Origin: JAPWJZ01 sp964575605
Lineage (GTDB): Bacteria > Pseudomonadota > Alphaproteobacteria > Micavibrionales > UBA2020
Reading direction: 5' to 3'
Assembly (NCBI GenBank): GCA_964575605.1
Contig: CAZNRN010000021.1
Location: 1-64,000 of the forward strand
Length of the DNA stretch: 64,000 nucleotides
The notes beneath the pieces were generated by a model. That model was given only the letters and a program-made list of their open reading frames with translations. It was not told the origin of the DNA and did not search any database. Numbering within the stretch: the stretch's first letter is position 1; every line of letters starts with the position of its first letter. The translations under genes and the position numbers were made by a program. Shown here one piece after another: positions 44,956 through 54,805 of the stretch.

Positions 44956-45324
44956 ATGAAAAAGAAAGTCCTTATCGTCGAAGATAACGAATTGAATATG
45001 AAATTATTCGACGATTTGCTGGGCGCGCATGGGTATGAAACCATCAAGACGCGCGACGGCACCAAGGTGCTGGATATCTGCCGCCAGAACCGCCCCGACC
45101 TTATCCTGATGGACATCCAGTTGCCAGAAGTCTCGGGTCTCGAGGTGACGCAGTGGCTGAAGGCGGATAATGATCTCAAGCATATCCCCGTTGTGGCCGT
45201 CACGGCCTTCGCCATGAAAGGCGACGAGGAGAAGATCCGCCAAGGCGGCTGCGAGGATTATATCGCCAAGCCGATTTCGATTACCGACTTTATGAAAGTC
45301 GTGCAAAAACACCTGGAAAAGTGA
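44956..45324 (+). CDS. divK: Single-domain response regulator DivK
   Basis: 122 residues, only a receiver domain: KKVLIVEDNELNMKLFDDLL with the acidic pair, the phospho-acceptor Asp in DLILMDIQLPE, the switch Thr in VVAVTAFAMKGD and the Lys in YIAKPIS. In Caulobacter DivK is the polarity and cell-cycle switch acting through PleC/DivJ and DivL-CckA. The ATG at 44956 has AGGA seven bases upstream. It lies about 110 bases before pleD, the conserved divK-pleD order. Confidence 0.93.
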   Translation: MKKKVLIVEDNELNMKLFDDLLGAHGYETIKTRDGTKVLDICRQNRPDLILMDIQLPEVSGLEVTQWLKADNDLKHIPVVAVTAFAMKGDEEKIRQGGCEDYIAKPISITDFMKVVQKHLEK

Positions 45325-45437
45325 CAGGCCAAATACCTGTATAATAAGCTTTAATCCGGTTAATTCTTCCTTTAACATTTGCCGATAGGGTAATAGATGG
45401 GGGCGCCCGCCCCTGTGTGGACAACAGAACAAGAAAC

Positions 45438-46937
<1,500 letters not shown>

Positions 46938-47096
46938 GCGATTCCCCATAGATTCCATGCCCTTAGCTAGATGCAGCCAAGCCGCTGATTCCTATTGACT
47001 TTATAGGCATGATTATACATAATAACGAACAATAAAAATGCTGCCGTTCAAGGCGGTTACTTCAAGGTGTGTCCCTTTTTTAAAGGCGTAAACGGC

Positions 47097-48083
47097 ATGA
47101 AAGCCTCCGACCGCGATGTGCTGCTCGACAAGCTGCTCGACCTGATGAGCCTGCATCACCATGCCTCTTACGATGTGCGCGGGCTCCCCTATGTGAAGGA
47201 AGACGGCAGTTTCGGCCTGACGGCGGGGGAGAAGGGCGGCGGGCTCTATGCCGCCTATTTCCTGATGGACCAGCTGGAGGAAGGCGGGTTGCTGGGGGGC
47301 GGACAGCCCGGCACCGACCTCGACACGGCCATGTACACGCTGGGCCCCGGCAAGGTTTTCGAGGTGTACGACGGCGCGAAGCTGTTCCGCGACGAAGACA
47401 ATGAAATCACCGTACATATCACGACGGACAAGCCGCTGGCCGATATCATCGCGGCGCTGGAGGTCGGCATGGAATCCGCGCGCGCCGATTACCGCCGCGA
47501 GGCAAAATCGGAAATCGAGGGCCGCAACGAGCGCAAGGCCGACAAGCAGCGCGAAAAAATGGGCCCGATTGGCGGTTACGACGCCGACGATGCGCTGGTC
47601 ACGGCCTATCTGACGATGCGCGTACACCAGGAATTCCCCAATTCCAACATCAAGGTCGAAAACACGGGCGTGAACCCCGAGCTGGAAAAAATCCTCAACG
47701 ACAACCGCCCGCGGCTGCGAGTCAGCTTCAACCATCCGGCCGGCGAGAATTTCAGCCGCTTCAACGATTTCCATTCAGCCCTTGGCAAGGTATTCAACGG
47801 CTCCTGCGCCGTCAGCCCGGGTATGGGCGGCGGCCCGCGCAACGAAATCGATATCGCGGGCCATATGGCGCGCCTTGCGGCCGATGTGCTGGAACACGAC
47901 GCCAAGGGCGCGCGCCGCGTCGTGGGCATGCTGAAAGGCACGCTCGATGAGGCCGCTGTCGCGACCTACACAGCCCATATCGACCGTTTCGACGCCACGA
48001 AAAACGAGATCGAGGCGCTGACCAAGGGCGCGGCAAAGCCGATCAAGGTCGGCGGCACGCTTAAAATCCGGACACAAGGTTAA
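47097..48083 (+). CDS. Unrecognised tandem-family protein 1 with shared C-terminal tail
   Basis: 328 residues, soluble. It and the next two genes are homologous to each other. Family features are an N-terminal helix (LLDKLLDLMSLHHH), an EDGSFGLTAGEKGGGLYAAYF block, a central charged coiled segment (residues ~150-180, Arg/Glu/Lys-rich), a VFNGSCAVSP block and DIAGHMARLAADVLEHDAKG. The protein ends PIKVGGTLKIRTQG, a copy of the tail motif also found on ankyrin proteins here. The ATG at 47097 has AAAGGCG upstream. The next gene starts after four bases. Function unknown; no enzymatic motif seen. Confidence 0.8.
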   Translation: MKASDRDVLLDKLLDLMSLHHHASYDVRGLPYVKEDGSFGLTAGEKGGGLYAAYFLMDQLEEGGLLGGGQPGTDLDTAMYTLGPGKVFEVYDGAKLFRDEDNEITVHITTDKPLADIIAALEVGMESARADYRREAKSEIEGRNERKADKQREKMGPIGGYDADDALVTAYLTMRVHQEFPNSNIKVENTGVNPELEKILNDNRPRLRVSFNHPAGENFSRFNDFHSALGKVFNGSCAVSPGMGGGPRNEIDIAGHMARLAADVLEHDAKGARRVVGMLKGTLDEAAVATYTAHIDRFDATKNEIEALTKGAAKPIKVGGTLKIRTQG

Positions 48084-48087
48084 GGAC

Positions 48088-49083
48088 ATGACAAGAAGCC
48101 TCAAAGACCGCGAAACGCTGCGCAACAAGGTGGCCGAACTGATGGCGCTCGAAAAGACAGAATGGCCTGGCCATGCCTTCGCCGACGAAGACGGCAGCTT
48201 CGGCGTGACCTGCGGCAAGGTCAAGGGCGGCTATTACGCGGCCTATTTCCTGTCCGACCATCTGGCGGCGCAGAAGCTTTTCACCGGCAGGCAGAAGGAA
48301 CGCACCGACCTCGACACCGCCGTTTACGAATGCTGGGGCGAAAACCCCTTCCAGATTTTCCCCGAAGTGCGGCTGCACTGGAACCAGAACCAGGAAGTCG
48401 AGCTGCGCATCACGACCGACAAGCCGCTGGATAAAATCATCCACGCCATCGACTGCGCGATCAGCGCCGAGCAGGCGGAAATCAGGCAAAAGGAACAGCG
48501 CGAGCGCGAATACCGGGAGGAGCGCGAGCGCGACCGCCAGCGCGAGATACGCGGGCCGGTGGTGAGCAAGCAGGCGGACCTCGCCATCTTGCAGGAATAC
48601 GTCGAGCAGATGACGCGCACCCACCTGCCGCATACGGCCTTTTACGATTTCAAGAGCGAGCGGCCCGACGAGCGGCGCGTGCTCTTTACGGAAGACGAGC
48701 GCATCCGCAACCAGTTCCGCTTCTACAGCAGCGGCTGGGGCGAGGAAAACAATTATTTCAACTATACGCTGCGCGACGTTTTCAACGGCTTCTGCGCCGT
48801 GAGCCCGAACCAGTTCGCGCCCAAGGGCGAGCTGCATTTCGACATCGCCGGCAACCCCGCGCGCCTCGTGCAGGATATCCTCGAGCATGATTTCAAGTCC
48901 GTCGCCGCCGTCCGCTCCGCGCTGGTGACGAAGAACAAGCTGTCGATCCCCGACAAAGCGGCGTTCGACAGTGTCATCGCCGAATACGGCCAGAAAGACA
49001 GCGACGCCAATGTCATCACGCAGGGCTCGGCCGAAAAAATCAAGGTCGGCAAGCCGATTAAGTTCGGAAAAGGGCCTGCATGA
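48088..49083 (+). CDS. Unrecognised tandem-family protein 2 with shared C-terminal tail
   Basis: 331 residues, homologous to its neighbours: LRNKVAELMALEKTEW, EDGSFGVTCGKVKGGYYAAY, a very charged coiled stretch (residues ~130-150, mainly Arg/Glu/Gln), DVFNGFCAVSPNQ and DIAGNPARLVQDILEHDFKS. It ends KIKVGKPIKFGKGPA, the shared tail. The ATG follows the first copy's stop by four bases, and its own stop overlaps the start of the third copy (ATGA), so all three are one translationally coupled operon. Confidence 0.8.
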   Translation: MTRSLKDRETLRNKVAELMALEKTEWPGHAFADEDGSFGVTCGKVKGGYYAAYFLSDHLAAQKLFTGRQKERTDLDTAVYECWGENPFQIFPEVRLHWNQNQEVELRITTDKPLDKIIHAIDCAISAEQAEIRQKEQREREYREERERDRQREIRGPVVSKQADLAILQEYVEQMTRTHLPHTAFYDFKSERPDERRVLFTEDERIRNQFRFYSSGWGEENNYFNYTLRDVFNGFCAVSPNQFAPKGELHFDIAGNPARLVQDILEHDFKSVAAVRSALVTKNKLSIPDKAAFDSVIAEYGQKDSDANVITQGSAEKIKVGKPIKFGKGPA

Positions 49084-50063
49084 AACGTGAAGAGCGGGAA
49101 TTGCTGCTGGACAGCCTGATCGACCTGATGACCGCGAACAAGCTGGGCGGCTGGCGCGGCGATGTCGTGCCCTTTATCGGCGATGACGGCGCCTTCGGCT
49201 TTTACTGCGGCCATGCGGACGAAGGGGCGACCACGGCCTCGGTCGTGACGCGGATTTTCGAAAAGGGCGGCTTTGCCCCCGGCGCCACGCGCGATGCCGA
49301 TTACACCATGTACCGCAACCTCGCCAAGGGCGGCGAAATCATCGCCAGCGACATTTCACGCGTCGTGAATGACGAGGACGCGGGCTTCCGCTTCGAATGC
49401 CGCCCGGGCCTGCCTTTTGACGCTGTGCTGGAAGCGGTAAAGGCCTGGACGGATGAGGCGCAAGTGGCTCGCCGCCGCGACGTGCGCTTCGAGCTGGGCA
49501 AGGTGGAAAAAAAGATTTCCGACCGCCGCCGCGACAAGGTGACAGAAGTTTTCGGGCAGGCACTGGACGAGGCTTTCGTCACTGCCTACCTCATCCAGCG
49601 CACCGAAGACCACTTCAAGGGCGCTGTGGCCGACGTCGTGTTGCAGCCGCAGAACTGGACGCCTGGCAGCTGCACCGTCGTGACGACCGATGTGCCCGAC
49701 AGCGGCTATGGCGCGGATTTCGACAAGCAGAGCGGCTTCCGCTGGAAACTGGGCGAAGTGTTCAACGACGCCAGCGGCGCGGTGGGCTGCCATTCCGAAC
49801 CCGGCCACGGCGGGCTCTTCTCGCTCCGCATCACCGGCACGCGCGCGCGCCTTGCGCTTGATATCCTCGACAACGACCTCGACGGCGCAAAACGCGCGGC
49901 GGAGACGGTAGTGAAGCAGCTGGGCCCCGATACGCCCGAAGCAAAAGCCTTCACGGCCACCTTCGGCCGCGAGGAAGCCAAGCGCCTGGCCGAACAGGCC
50001 GCACGGCAGGGCATCGCCAGCACGATCAAGGTGGGCGGGCCTTTGAAGCTTAAACACAGCTAA
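49080..50063 (+). CDS. Unrecognised tandem-family protein 3 with shared C-terminal tail
   Basis: 327 residues, the most diverged of the three: LLDSLIDLMTANKLGGW, DDGAFGFYCGHADEG, a charged middle segment (VEKKISDRRRDKVTEV), EVFNDASGAVGCHSEPG and ITGTRARLALDILDNDLDG. It ends TIKVGGPLKLKHS, one of the cleanest copies of the tail. A strong terminator follows eight bases after the stop, marking the operon end. No homologue recognised outside the window. Confidence 0.8.
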   Translation: MKREERELLLDSLIDLMTANKLGGWRGDVVPFIGDDGAFGFYCGHADEGATTASVVTRIFEKGGFAPGATRDADYTMYRNLAKGGEIIASDISRVVNDEDAGFRFECRPGLPFDAVLEAVKAWTDEAQVARRRDVRFELGKVEKKISDRRRDKVTEVFGQALDEAFVTAYLIQRTEDHFKGAVADVVLQPQNWTPGSCTVVTTDVPDSGYGADFDKQSGFRWKLGEVFNDASGAVGCHSEPGHGGLFSLRITGTRARLALDILDNDLDGAKRAAETVVKQLGPDTPEAKAFTATFGREEAKRLAEQAARQGIASTIKVGGPLKLKHS

Positions 50064-50070
50064 AATAAAA

Positions 50071-50098
50071 AGAGCGGATGTTGCCATCCGCTCTTTTA
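50071..50098 (+). terminator. Rho-independent terminator after the tandem family operon
   Basis: AGAGCGGATG and CATCCGCTCT form a perfect ten-base stem with a TTGC loop and a TTTT tail. The A run before it may let it serve the leftward rpmG transcript as well. Confidence 0.9.
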
Positions 50099-50131
50099 AA
50101 ATTCCTGCAGCGAAGATTACTTCGGCCCCAC

Positions 50132-50308
50132 TTATTTGGGAGAAGGCATTTTGCCTTCGGTGAAGACTTCGTGCTTGCGCGTCTTGCGGTTGTACTTGCG
50201 GCGCTTCAGCTTGTCGGTCGTGTTGCGCGAATTTTTCGAGGTGTAATACACCGCTTTGCCATCGGCGCTGACGAGACGGACTGTGCCGCGGGGGCCTTTC
50301 TTAGCCAT
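50132..50308 (-). CDS. rpmG: 50S ribosomal protein L33
   Basis: 58 residues: MAKKGPRGTVRLVSADGKAV, then YYTSKNSRNTTDKLKRRKYN and RKTRKHEVFTEGKMPSPK. Length and the TSKN..RNT..KL..KKYN pattern are diagnostic of bacterial L33. The cysteine-free form seen here is the zinc-independent type. AAGGA lies eight bases before the ATG. A standalone gene on the minus strand. Confidence 0.95.
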   Translation of the reverse strand: MAKKGPRGTVRLVSADGKAVYYTSKNSRNTTDKLKRRKYNRKTRKHEVFTEGKMPSPK

Positions 50309-50476
50309 GATCGTAATCCTTATTTTTCATAACGCCCATACCTGTTGAGGCACCGGCAACGGTTATTCCAGACGCGAGACCATAGCCTTTTGTTAGGGGA
50401 AGTCAAGAAAAAAGCGGAGCTTAGCAGGGGTTTTAAAGGTGGCGGGCAGGGGGCGGAACAGTTTTGCCTGTTGGAA

Positions 50477-51256
50477 TCACAGCGTTTTTCGGGAAAGGCG
50501 CAGCGGTTTCATCACGGCGGTTTTTCCGGCAGTGCCATCGGTGCAGGCGTCGACGACCGACTGGTTGAACTGCCGCTCCTGCGCGCGGGATTCCAGTTCG
50601 GCCTTCAACAGGTCGGCGGTGTCGCGGGCGCTGCCCCATTCGGCGGCGTCTTCCTGCGCAAGCGCCAGGCAGACGCGGAGTTCTTCCTCCGGCACGCGGG
50701 TTTTTTTCAGGATATAGGCGGCGACCTCGGTCTGTTCGTAATTCACCTCGTAATCGGCGTGCCAGTGCGACTGGAACTTGCTGGCGTACATCAGCACGGT
50801 CCAGCCGCGGGAATCGCGGATGGACAGGTCGGTGCCGGCGTCGATCAGCTCGCAGGCCTGCATGGGGGCGGCGTTCACGGCGGCCTGCATCAGCGGCGTG
50901 GGGCCCGTCCAGCGGTCGTCATGCAGCTTTGCGCCCAGCGCGACCATTCTGGCGACCTGCCCCTCCCGCTGCGCCAGCAGCAGCGGGGGATAGCCGTCGC
51001 CGCAGGGCGCGTCGATATCCGCGCCGTAGCGCTGCAGCAGGGGGATGATGTCGAACTTGTTCGCGCTGACCGCAGTGTGGATGCAGGTGTAGTCGTTCGG
51101 GTAAAGTTTCCAGCCGACGCAGTCGGGAAATTTTTTCAGGAACATTTCCACCTTGCGCGCATCGCCGATAGAAATGGCGACAGAAAAAACATGGTGTTCC
51201 GGCTTCAGCCGTTTGTATTCGACGGCGTCGAAGGCCTTTTTCAGCAGGCCTTTCAT
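50477..51256 (-). CDS. Ankyrin-repeat protein, tandem copy B, with PLRL tail
   Basis: 259 residues, the same length as its upstream neighbour and homologous to it. The N-terminus MKGLLKKAFDAVEY is amphipathic. A lead-in VEMFLKKFPDCVGWKLYPND precedes ankyrin repeats (CIHTAVSANKFDIIPLL, RYGADIDAPCG, PTPLMQAAVNAAPM, GWTVLMYASKF), and a helical segment follows. The end KTAVMKPLRLSRKTL is the shared tail. Its ATG overlaps the stop of the preceding gene (ATGA). Confidence 0.87.
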   Translation of the reverse strand: MKGLLKKAFDAVEYKRLKPEHHVFSVAISIGDARKVEMFLKKFPDCVGWKLYPNDYTCIHTAVSANKFDIIPLLQRYGADIDAPCGDGYPPLLLAQREGQVARMVALGAKLHDDRWTGPTPLMQAAVNAAPMQACELIDAGTDLSIRDSRGWTVLMYASKFQSHWHADYEVNYEQTEVAAYILKKTRVPEEELRVCLALAQEDAAEWGSARDTADLLKAELESRAQERQFNQSVVDACTDGTAGKTAVMKPLRLSRKTL

Positions 51257-52032
51257 GGCTTGCGCAACACAAGCGGGCGGCGCACGGTGGTGCTCTCCGG
51301 CAGGCCGTGGACGCAGGAGTCGATCGCCTGTTTCTCGGCCTCAGCCTTTGCGGCAAGGCTTTCCTCGAGCGCGGCCTGCAGCAGTTTCGCGGCAGGACGT
51401 GATTCCAGCCAGTTGCCGGCGAGGTCGCGGCATTTCTTCAATTCTTCGGCGCTATGCCCGCCTTTGGCCAGCAGCAGTTCGACCGTGCGGCCCTGACAGG
51501 TGGATTCATGGTCGTCGGGCCCCATGTCGTCGGTGAATCGCGATGCTATCTGCAGCGCGGTCTTGCCCTTGTACATATCCCAGTCGCCGTCGAAAACCTT
51601 GTGCGGGTCGGCGCCATGTTCCAGCAGGCCCTCGACCTGGTCTGACCATGCGAACATGGCCGCGTACATCAGTGGCGTCAGGCCTTTCCAGCGCGGGTCG
51701 TCCATGGTCGCGCCCATGGAAACCATCTTGGAAATCTCGTCCTTGTTATGCGCCCAGCGCAGCGGCGGTTCGCCGCCCTTGGTCGGCTGGTTGATGTCGA
51801 TGCCATGGCTTTGGAAGAGGGGGACGAGGTCGAGGTGCCGGCTCATCACCGCTTCGTGGATGGTGGTGTATTCATGCGGGCCAAATTTCCACTGAGCGGC
51901 GTCGGGGAATTTTTTCAGGTAAAGCTCGATTTTGTTTTTATCGCCCTTGCCGATCATCTCGCGGAAATAGGCTTCGTCCTTCTTGAAGAAGGCCTGTGTC
52001 AGGCTGTCGGAGGCGTTCTGGACAAGGGACAT
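51253..52032 (-). CDS. Ankyrin-repeat protein, tandem copy A, with PLVLRKP tail
   Basis: 259 residues. A helical N-terminus (SDSLTQAFFKKDEAYFREM) and lead-in IELYLKKFPDAAQWKFGPHE are followed by ankyrin repeats (TIHEAVMSRHLDLVPLF, SHGIDINQPTKGG, LTPLMYAAMFAWSD, LLEHGADPHKVF, KTALQIASRF), a helical region with a likely disulfide or metal pair (Cys-x-x-Gly types), and the end STTVRRPLVLRKP, the shared tail. It heads a two-gene leftward operon made by tandem duplication. Confidence 0.87.
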   Translation of the reverse strand: MSLVQNASDSLTQAFFKKDEAYFREMIGKGDKNKIELYLKKFPDAAQWKFGPHEYTTIHEAVMSRHLDLVPLFQSHGIDINQPTKGGEPPLRWAHNKDEISKMVSMGATMDDPRWKGLTPLMYAAMFAWSDQVEGLLEHGADPHKVFDGDWDMYKGKTALQIASRFTDDMGPDDHESTCQGRTVELLLAKGGHSAEELKKCRDLAGNWLESRPAAKLLQAALEESLAAKAEAEKQAIDSCVHGLPESTTVRRPLVLRKP

Positions 52033-52123
52033 GGCGGCTGTATCGGGCTGGTTAAACAGGCCGTCAGAGTAGCATTTGGATTATGAAAATTCAATGCCTT
52101 ATTTAGGCTTTAAAACCAGTGGT

Positions 52124-52795
52124 TTAAATACGCCACAGCGCGTTCATCAGGCGCGTCAGCGGGTCGGTGAAGCGCAAGGGGGCTTCGGTCAGGGTCAGGC
52201 AGACGCAGCCCTGCTGCCCGGCCTTCGGCTGGTGGATGAAACGCGGGTCGGTCAGGATAACGATATCGCCGCGGTTGAAGGTGCCGGTCGCGTCGCTATA
52301 GCTGCCATCGATCACCAGCGTCATTTCGACGCCCTGATGGCCGTGCGGCGGGGTCATCTGGCCGGGGTTGAGGCGCAGGAGGCGCAGGCGTTTCCGGGTC
52401 GGCTTCTGGCAGATGCGGATTTCCATCTTGGTCGCGCCGCGGAACACCTTGTCCCAGCAGCGGCGGTCTTCCATGCAAAAACGGGTGATCAGCGCCTGCA
52501 CGGCCATCGGAATGCCGAGGTCCGCCGGCGGCTCCACCGTGCGCACGGGGGTGGGCGCAACAGGCGCGGGGGCATCGGGCGCATCGATGCGGCCCATCAG
52601 TTTCGCGAGGCAGTCGCTGGTCATGGCTGCGGGTTCCTGCTCGCACATCATGCGGCCGGCCAGCGCTTCGTAATGCTGCACTTTCTTGCGCGCGGTGGGG
52701 TTCAGCGCGGTCAGCGCCGCCACCATCAGCGACTCCTGCGCGGGCAGGCCGCCCGCAGCATATGACATCAGCATCGTTTCAAGCACGTCGATCAT
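52124..52795 (-). CDS. ChrR-like cupin anti-sigma factor
   Basis: 223 residues. The N-terminal half is like the anti-sigma domain of ChrR (LMSYAAGGLPAQESLMVAALTALNP, HYEALAGRMM), but the zinc-binding H-x3-C-x2-C of ChrR is not present; only a His and a later Cys (MMCEQ) are near. The C-terminal half is a cupin with TPPHGHQGVEMTLVIDG and a later His in FIHQPKAG. It overlaps the ECF sigma gene (ATGA). In Rhodobacter, ChrR holds RpoE until singlet oxygen stress. Here control may not rely on the same zinc site. Confidence 0.82.
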   Translation of the reverse strand: MIDVLETMLMSYAAGGLPAQESLMVAALTALNPTARKKVQHYEALAGRMMCEQEPAAMTSDCLAKLMGRIDAPDAPAPVAPTPVRTVEPPADLGIPMAVQALITRFCMEDRRCWDKVFRGATKMEIRICQKPTRKRLRLLRLNPGQMTPPHGHQGVEMTLVIDGSYSDATGTFNRGDIVILTDPRFIHQPKAGQQGCVCLTLTEAPLRFTDPLTRLMNALWRI

Positions 52796-53457
52796 GGGGC
52801 TTCTCCCATCTTGCCGCGCAGCTTTTCCATCGCAAGCCTGAGGCGCGATTTGACGGTGCCGAGCGGGATTTTGGTTTCTTTAGCAATGTCGCTGTGCGAC
52901 ATGTCTTCATAGAACGCCATCTGCAAAAGTTTCTTTTGTTCGTCGGGCAGGCTGGCGAGCGCGGCGTTCAGTTTTTCGACGTCTTCGGTGCCGGCGTAAT
53001 CTTCTTCTTTTTGTTCCGCGGGCAGTTGCAGGGCGGGGTTGTCGATATCAACCTCGATATGCTTTTCGCGGCGCAGCGCGTCGATGCGCTTGTTACGCGC
53101 GATGGTGAAGATCCAGGTGCTGGCGGCCGCCTTTTTGGGATCAAAGCCTGCGGCTTTTTCCCAGACGGTGATGAAGGTGTTCTGCACGATCTCTTCGGCG
53201 CCGGCCTCGCCCGCGCCGTGCTTGAGCATATATGACTTGAGACGAGGCGCGAAATACGAGAAGAGCTGGGCAAAGGCCTCGCGGTCGCGGCCGGCGCCTA
53301 CGCGCTGCAACAGCTTCTCGTGGCTTTCGTCACCGGGCAGTTTCCCGGCAAGCGGGAGGGGGGCTTTATGCACGTCCATAGGCCTTTCTAGGCGAGCCAA
53401 AGGCCGGAAAGCAAGCATTTCCGGAGGTTTACGGAGGGTGGCAGTATGTAACTGCAT
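52792..53457 (-). CDS. rpoE: ECF-type RNA polymerase sigma factor, RpoE/ECF11-like
   Basis: 221 residues from the ATG at 53457, which has TAAGG nine bases upstream; an ATG at 53379 would give a more typical 195 residues. Region 2 shows FAQLFSYFAPRLKSYM, AEEIVQNTFITVWEKA and AASTWIFTIARNKRIDALRRE; region 4 shows LPDEQKKLLQMAFYEDMSHSDIA and IPLGTVKSRLRLAMEKLR. With the ChrR-like partner overlapping downstream, it fits the ECF11 oxidative-stress group. Divergent from the IalB-like gene. Confidence 0.9.
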   Translation of the reverse strand: MQLHTATLRKPPEMLAFRPLARLERPMDVHKAPLPLAGKLPGDESHEKLLQRVGAGRDREAFAQLFSYFAPRLKSYMLKHGAGEAGAEEIVQNTFITVWEKAAGFDPKKAAASTWIFTIARNKRIDALRREKHIEVDIDNPALQLPAEQKEEDYAGTEDVEKLNAALASLPDEQKKLLQMAFYEDMSHSDIAKETKIPLGTVKSRLRLAMEKLRGKMGEAP

Positions 53458-53497
53458 GTTATTCAACCTTATTTTCCTTTGTCGCGCGTATGCGGTT

Positions 53498-53525
53498 TAT
53501 ACGTTTTCCCCTTGGCTTTGGATGA
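53498..53525 (-). promoter_or_regulatory. Possible autoregulated ECF promoter
   Basis: On the minus strand TCATCC (53525-53520) and CGTATA (53503-53498) lie 16 bases apart, about 40 bases upstream of the sigma gene start. The -35 is one base from the TGATCC recalled for Rhodobacter RpoE. Weak evidence. Confidence 0.3.
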
Positions 53526-53573
53526 CCACTTGGTTAAGTTATTCACAAATATAGCTTTTACCGGAGGTATCAC

Positions 53574-54110
53574 ATGTTTCGTTCACTCCTTGGCGCTTCG
53601 CTGGCAGTCCTGATGATGGCATCGCCCGCGCTGGCAGAACCCGGGCAGTCGCTGGGCAAATTCGGCGACTGGGAAACCGCGCTGTTCAAGGACGACAAAG
53701 GCAACAACGTCTGCTACATGGCGACCAAGCCTGTCTCGACTGACAGCGCAGCGCCCGTGAAGGGCCGCGATGCGAACGTGATGCTCTTCGTCACGCACTG
53801 GCCAGGCGATGACGAGAAAAACGCCGTGACTGTTGCAGCGGGCTACAGCTACAAGCCGGGCAGCAAGGCCACCGTCGTGATTTCGGGTCAGGAATATTCG
53901 ATGGCTGCGGGCGGCAAGTCGGAAGCCGAGGCGCAGATGGCCTGGGTTGACAACCAGAAGCAGGAAGACGAACTGGCCAGCGCCATACAGAAGGGCGACA
54001 AGCTGACCTTCAAGGCGACGTCGAAGCGCGGCAACGTGATCACCGACACCTACAGCCTGACCGGCAGCGCCGAGGCGTACAAGGCGATCAGCAAAGCCTG
54101 CGGTTATTGA
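53574..54110 (+). CDS. Invasion-associated locus B (IalB)-like periplasmic protein
   Basis: 178 residues with a signal peptide (LLGASLAVLMMASPALA). The mature protein follows the IalB plan: FGDWETALFKDDKGNNVCYM, VMLFVTHWPGDDEKNAVTV, YSYKPGSKATVVISGQEYSM, a DELASAIQKGDKLTFKATS stretch, and a final cysteine (ISKACGY) that could pair with the first. CGGAGG precedes the ATG. IalB proteins occur across alphaproteobacteria, mostly with unknown roles. A strong terminator follows. Confidence 0.85.
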   Translation: MFRSLLGASLAVLMMASPALAEPGQSLGKFGDWETALFKDDKGNNVCYMATKPVSTDSAAPVKGRDANVMLFVTHWPGDDEKNAVTVAAGYSYKPGSKATVVISGQEYSMAAGGKSEAEAQMAWVDNQKQEDELASAIQKGDKLTFKATSKRGNVITDTYSLTGSAEAYKAISKACGY

Positions 54111-54125
54111 TTTTTCGCGGGGATT

Positions 54126-54157
54126 AAAAAAGGCCGGCATCACTGCCGGCCTTTTTT
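54126..54157. terminator. Bidirectional rho-independent terminator
   Basis: A run of A, then AGGCCGGCA and TGCCGGCCT with a TCAC loop, then a run of T. It serves the IalB-like gene and the convergent 17 kDa lipoprotein gene. Confidence 0.92.
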
Positions 54158-54175
54158 ATTTTCACCTTGCGGCGA

Positions 54176-54673
54176 TTAGTTCATGACGGTCCAGGTGCCG
54201 TCGCTGTTCTGGCAGGCGCGGCCGACAGCCGTTTCGTTCTGGCCATCGACAAAGATGCTCTGCTTGTATTCGCGGCAGACGCCACCGTTCGAAGCCTGAC
54301 GGCCCTGGCGGATGGGGGTAACCGTGCCGCGGTGGCCGGTCTCGGGGTTTTCCCACGAGATGGGCTCGTTCAGCGGAGCGCTGTAGGAACGCTCGACTGC
54401 GCGCTGGTGGTACATCAGGTCGTTCTGGTCGAGCGACTTGCCGATCGAGGAGCCGACCAGCGCGCCGAGCACGGCGCCTGCGCCGGTTGCCCAGCCCTTG
54501 CCCGAGCCGGAGCCGACTTTGGAGCCGAGCACGCCGCCGATGACAGCGCCGGAAACCGCGCCGAAGGTTTGTTTGTTGCCCATGCCCGTGTACGGGTTCT
54601 GCTCGCCGGGGGCGGCGCAGGCCGAGAGGGAAATGGTTGCCGCGAGGGCGAGGGTCATGATTTTGGATTTCAT
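54176..54673 (-). CDS. 17 kDa surface antigen-type glycine-zipper lipoprotein
   Basis: 165 residues from the ATG at 54673, with GAAAGG upstream. A lipoprotein signal (LALAATISLSAC) puts a lipid on the Cys. The glycine-zipper segment FGAVSGAVIGGVLGSKVGSG plus GAGAVLGALVGSSIGKSLD follows. The C-terminal domain RGTVTPIRQGRQASNGGVCR, FVDGQNETAVGRACQNSDGT is typical of the RT0821/17 kDa antigen family of Rickettsiales and relatives. Outer-membrane localisation is expected. Confidence 0.88.
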   Translation of the reverse strand: MKSKIMTLALAATISLSACAAPGEQNPYTGMGNKQTFGAVSGAVIGGVLGSKVGSGSGKGWATGAGAVLGALVGSSIGKSLDQNDLMYHQRAVERSYSAPLNEPISWENPETGHRGTVTPIRQGRQASNGGVCREYKQSIFVDGQNETAVGRACQNSDGTWTVMN

Positions 54674-54805
54674 TTGGTGTAAGCCTTTCTGCTCTTTACG
54701 AAACTCGGTGGGAATTGCCACAGGGCTAATTCCGCTTTATATAGTGTTCTAACGCCTTAATCCAGCCGCAAGTTCATTGGCGGCCACCAGTTATACGGAA
54801 GAAAA

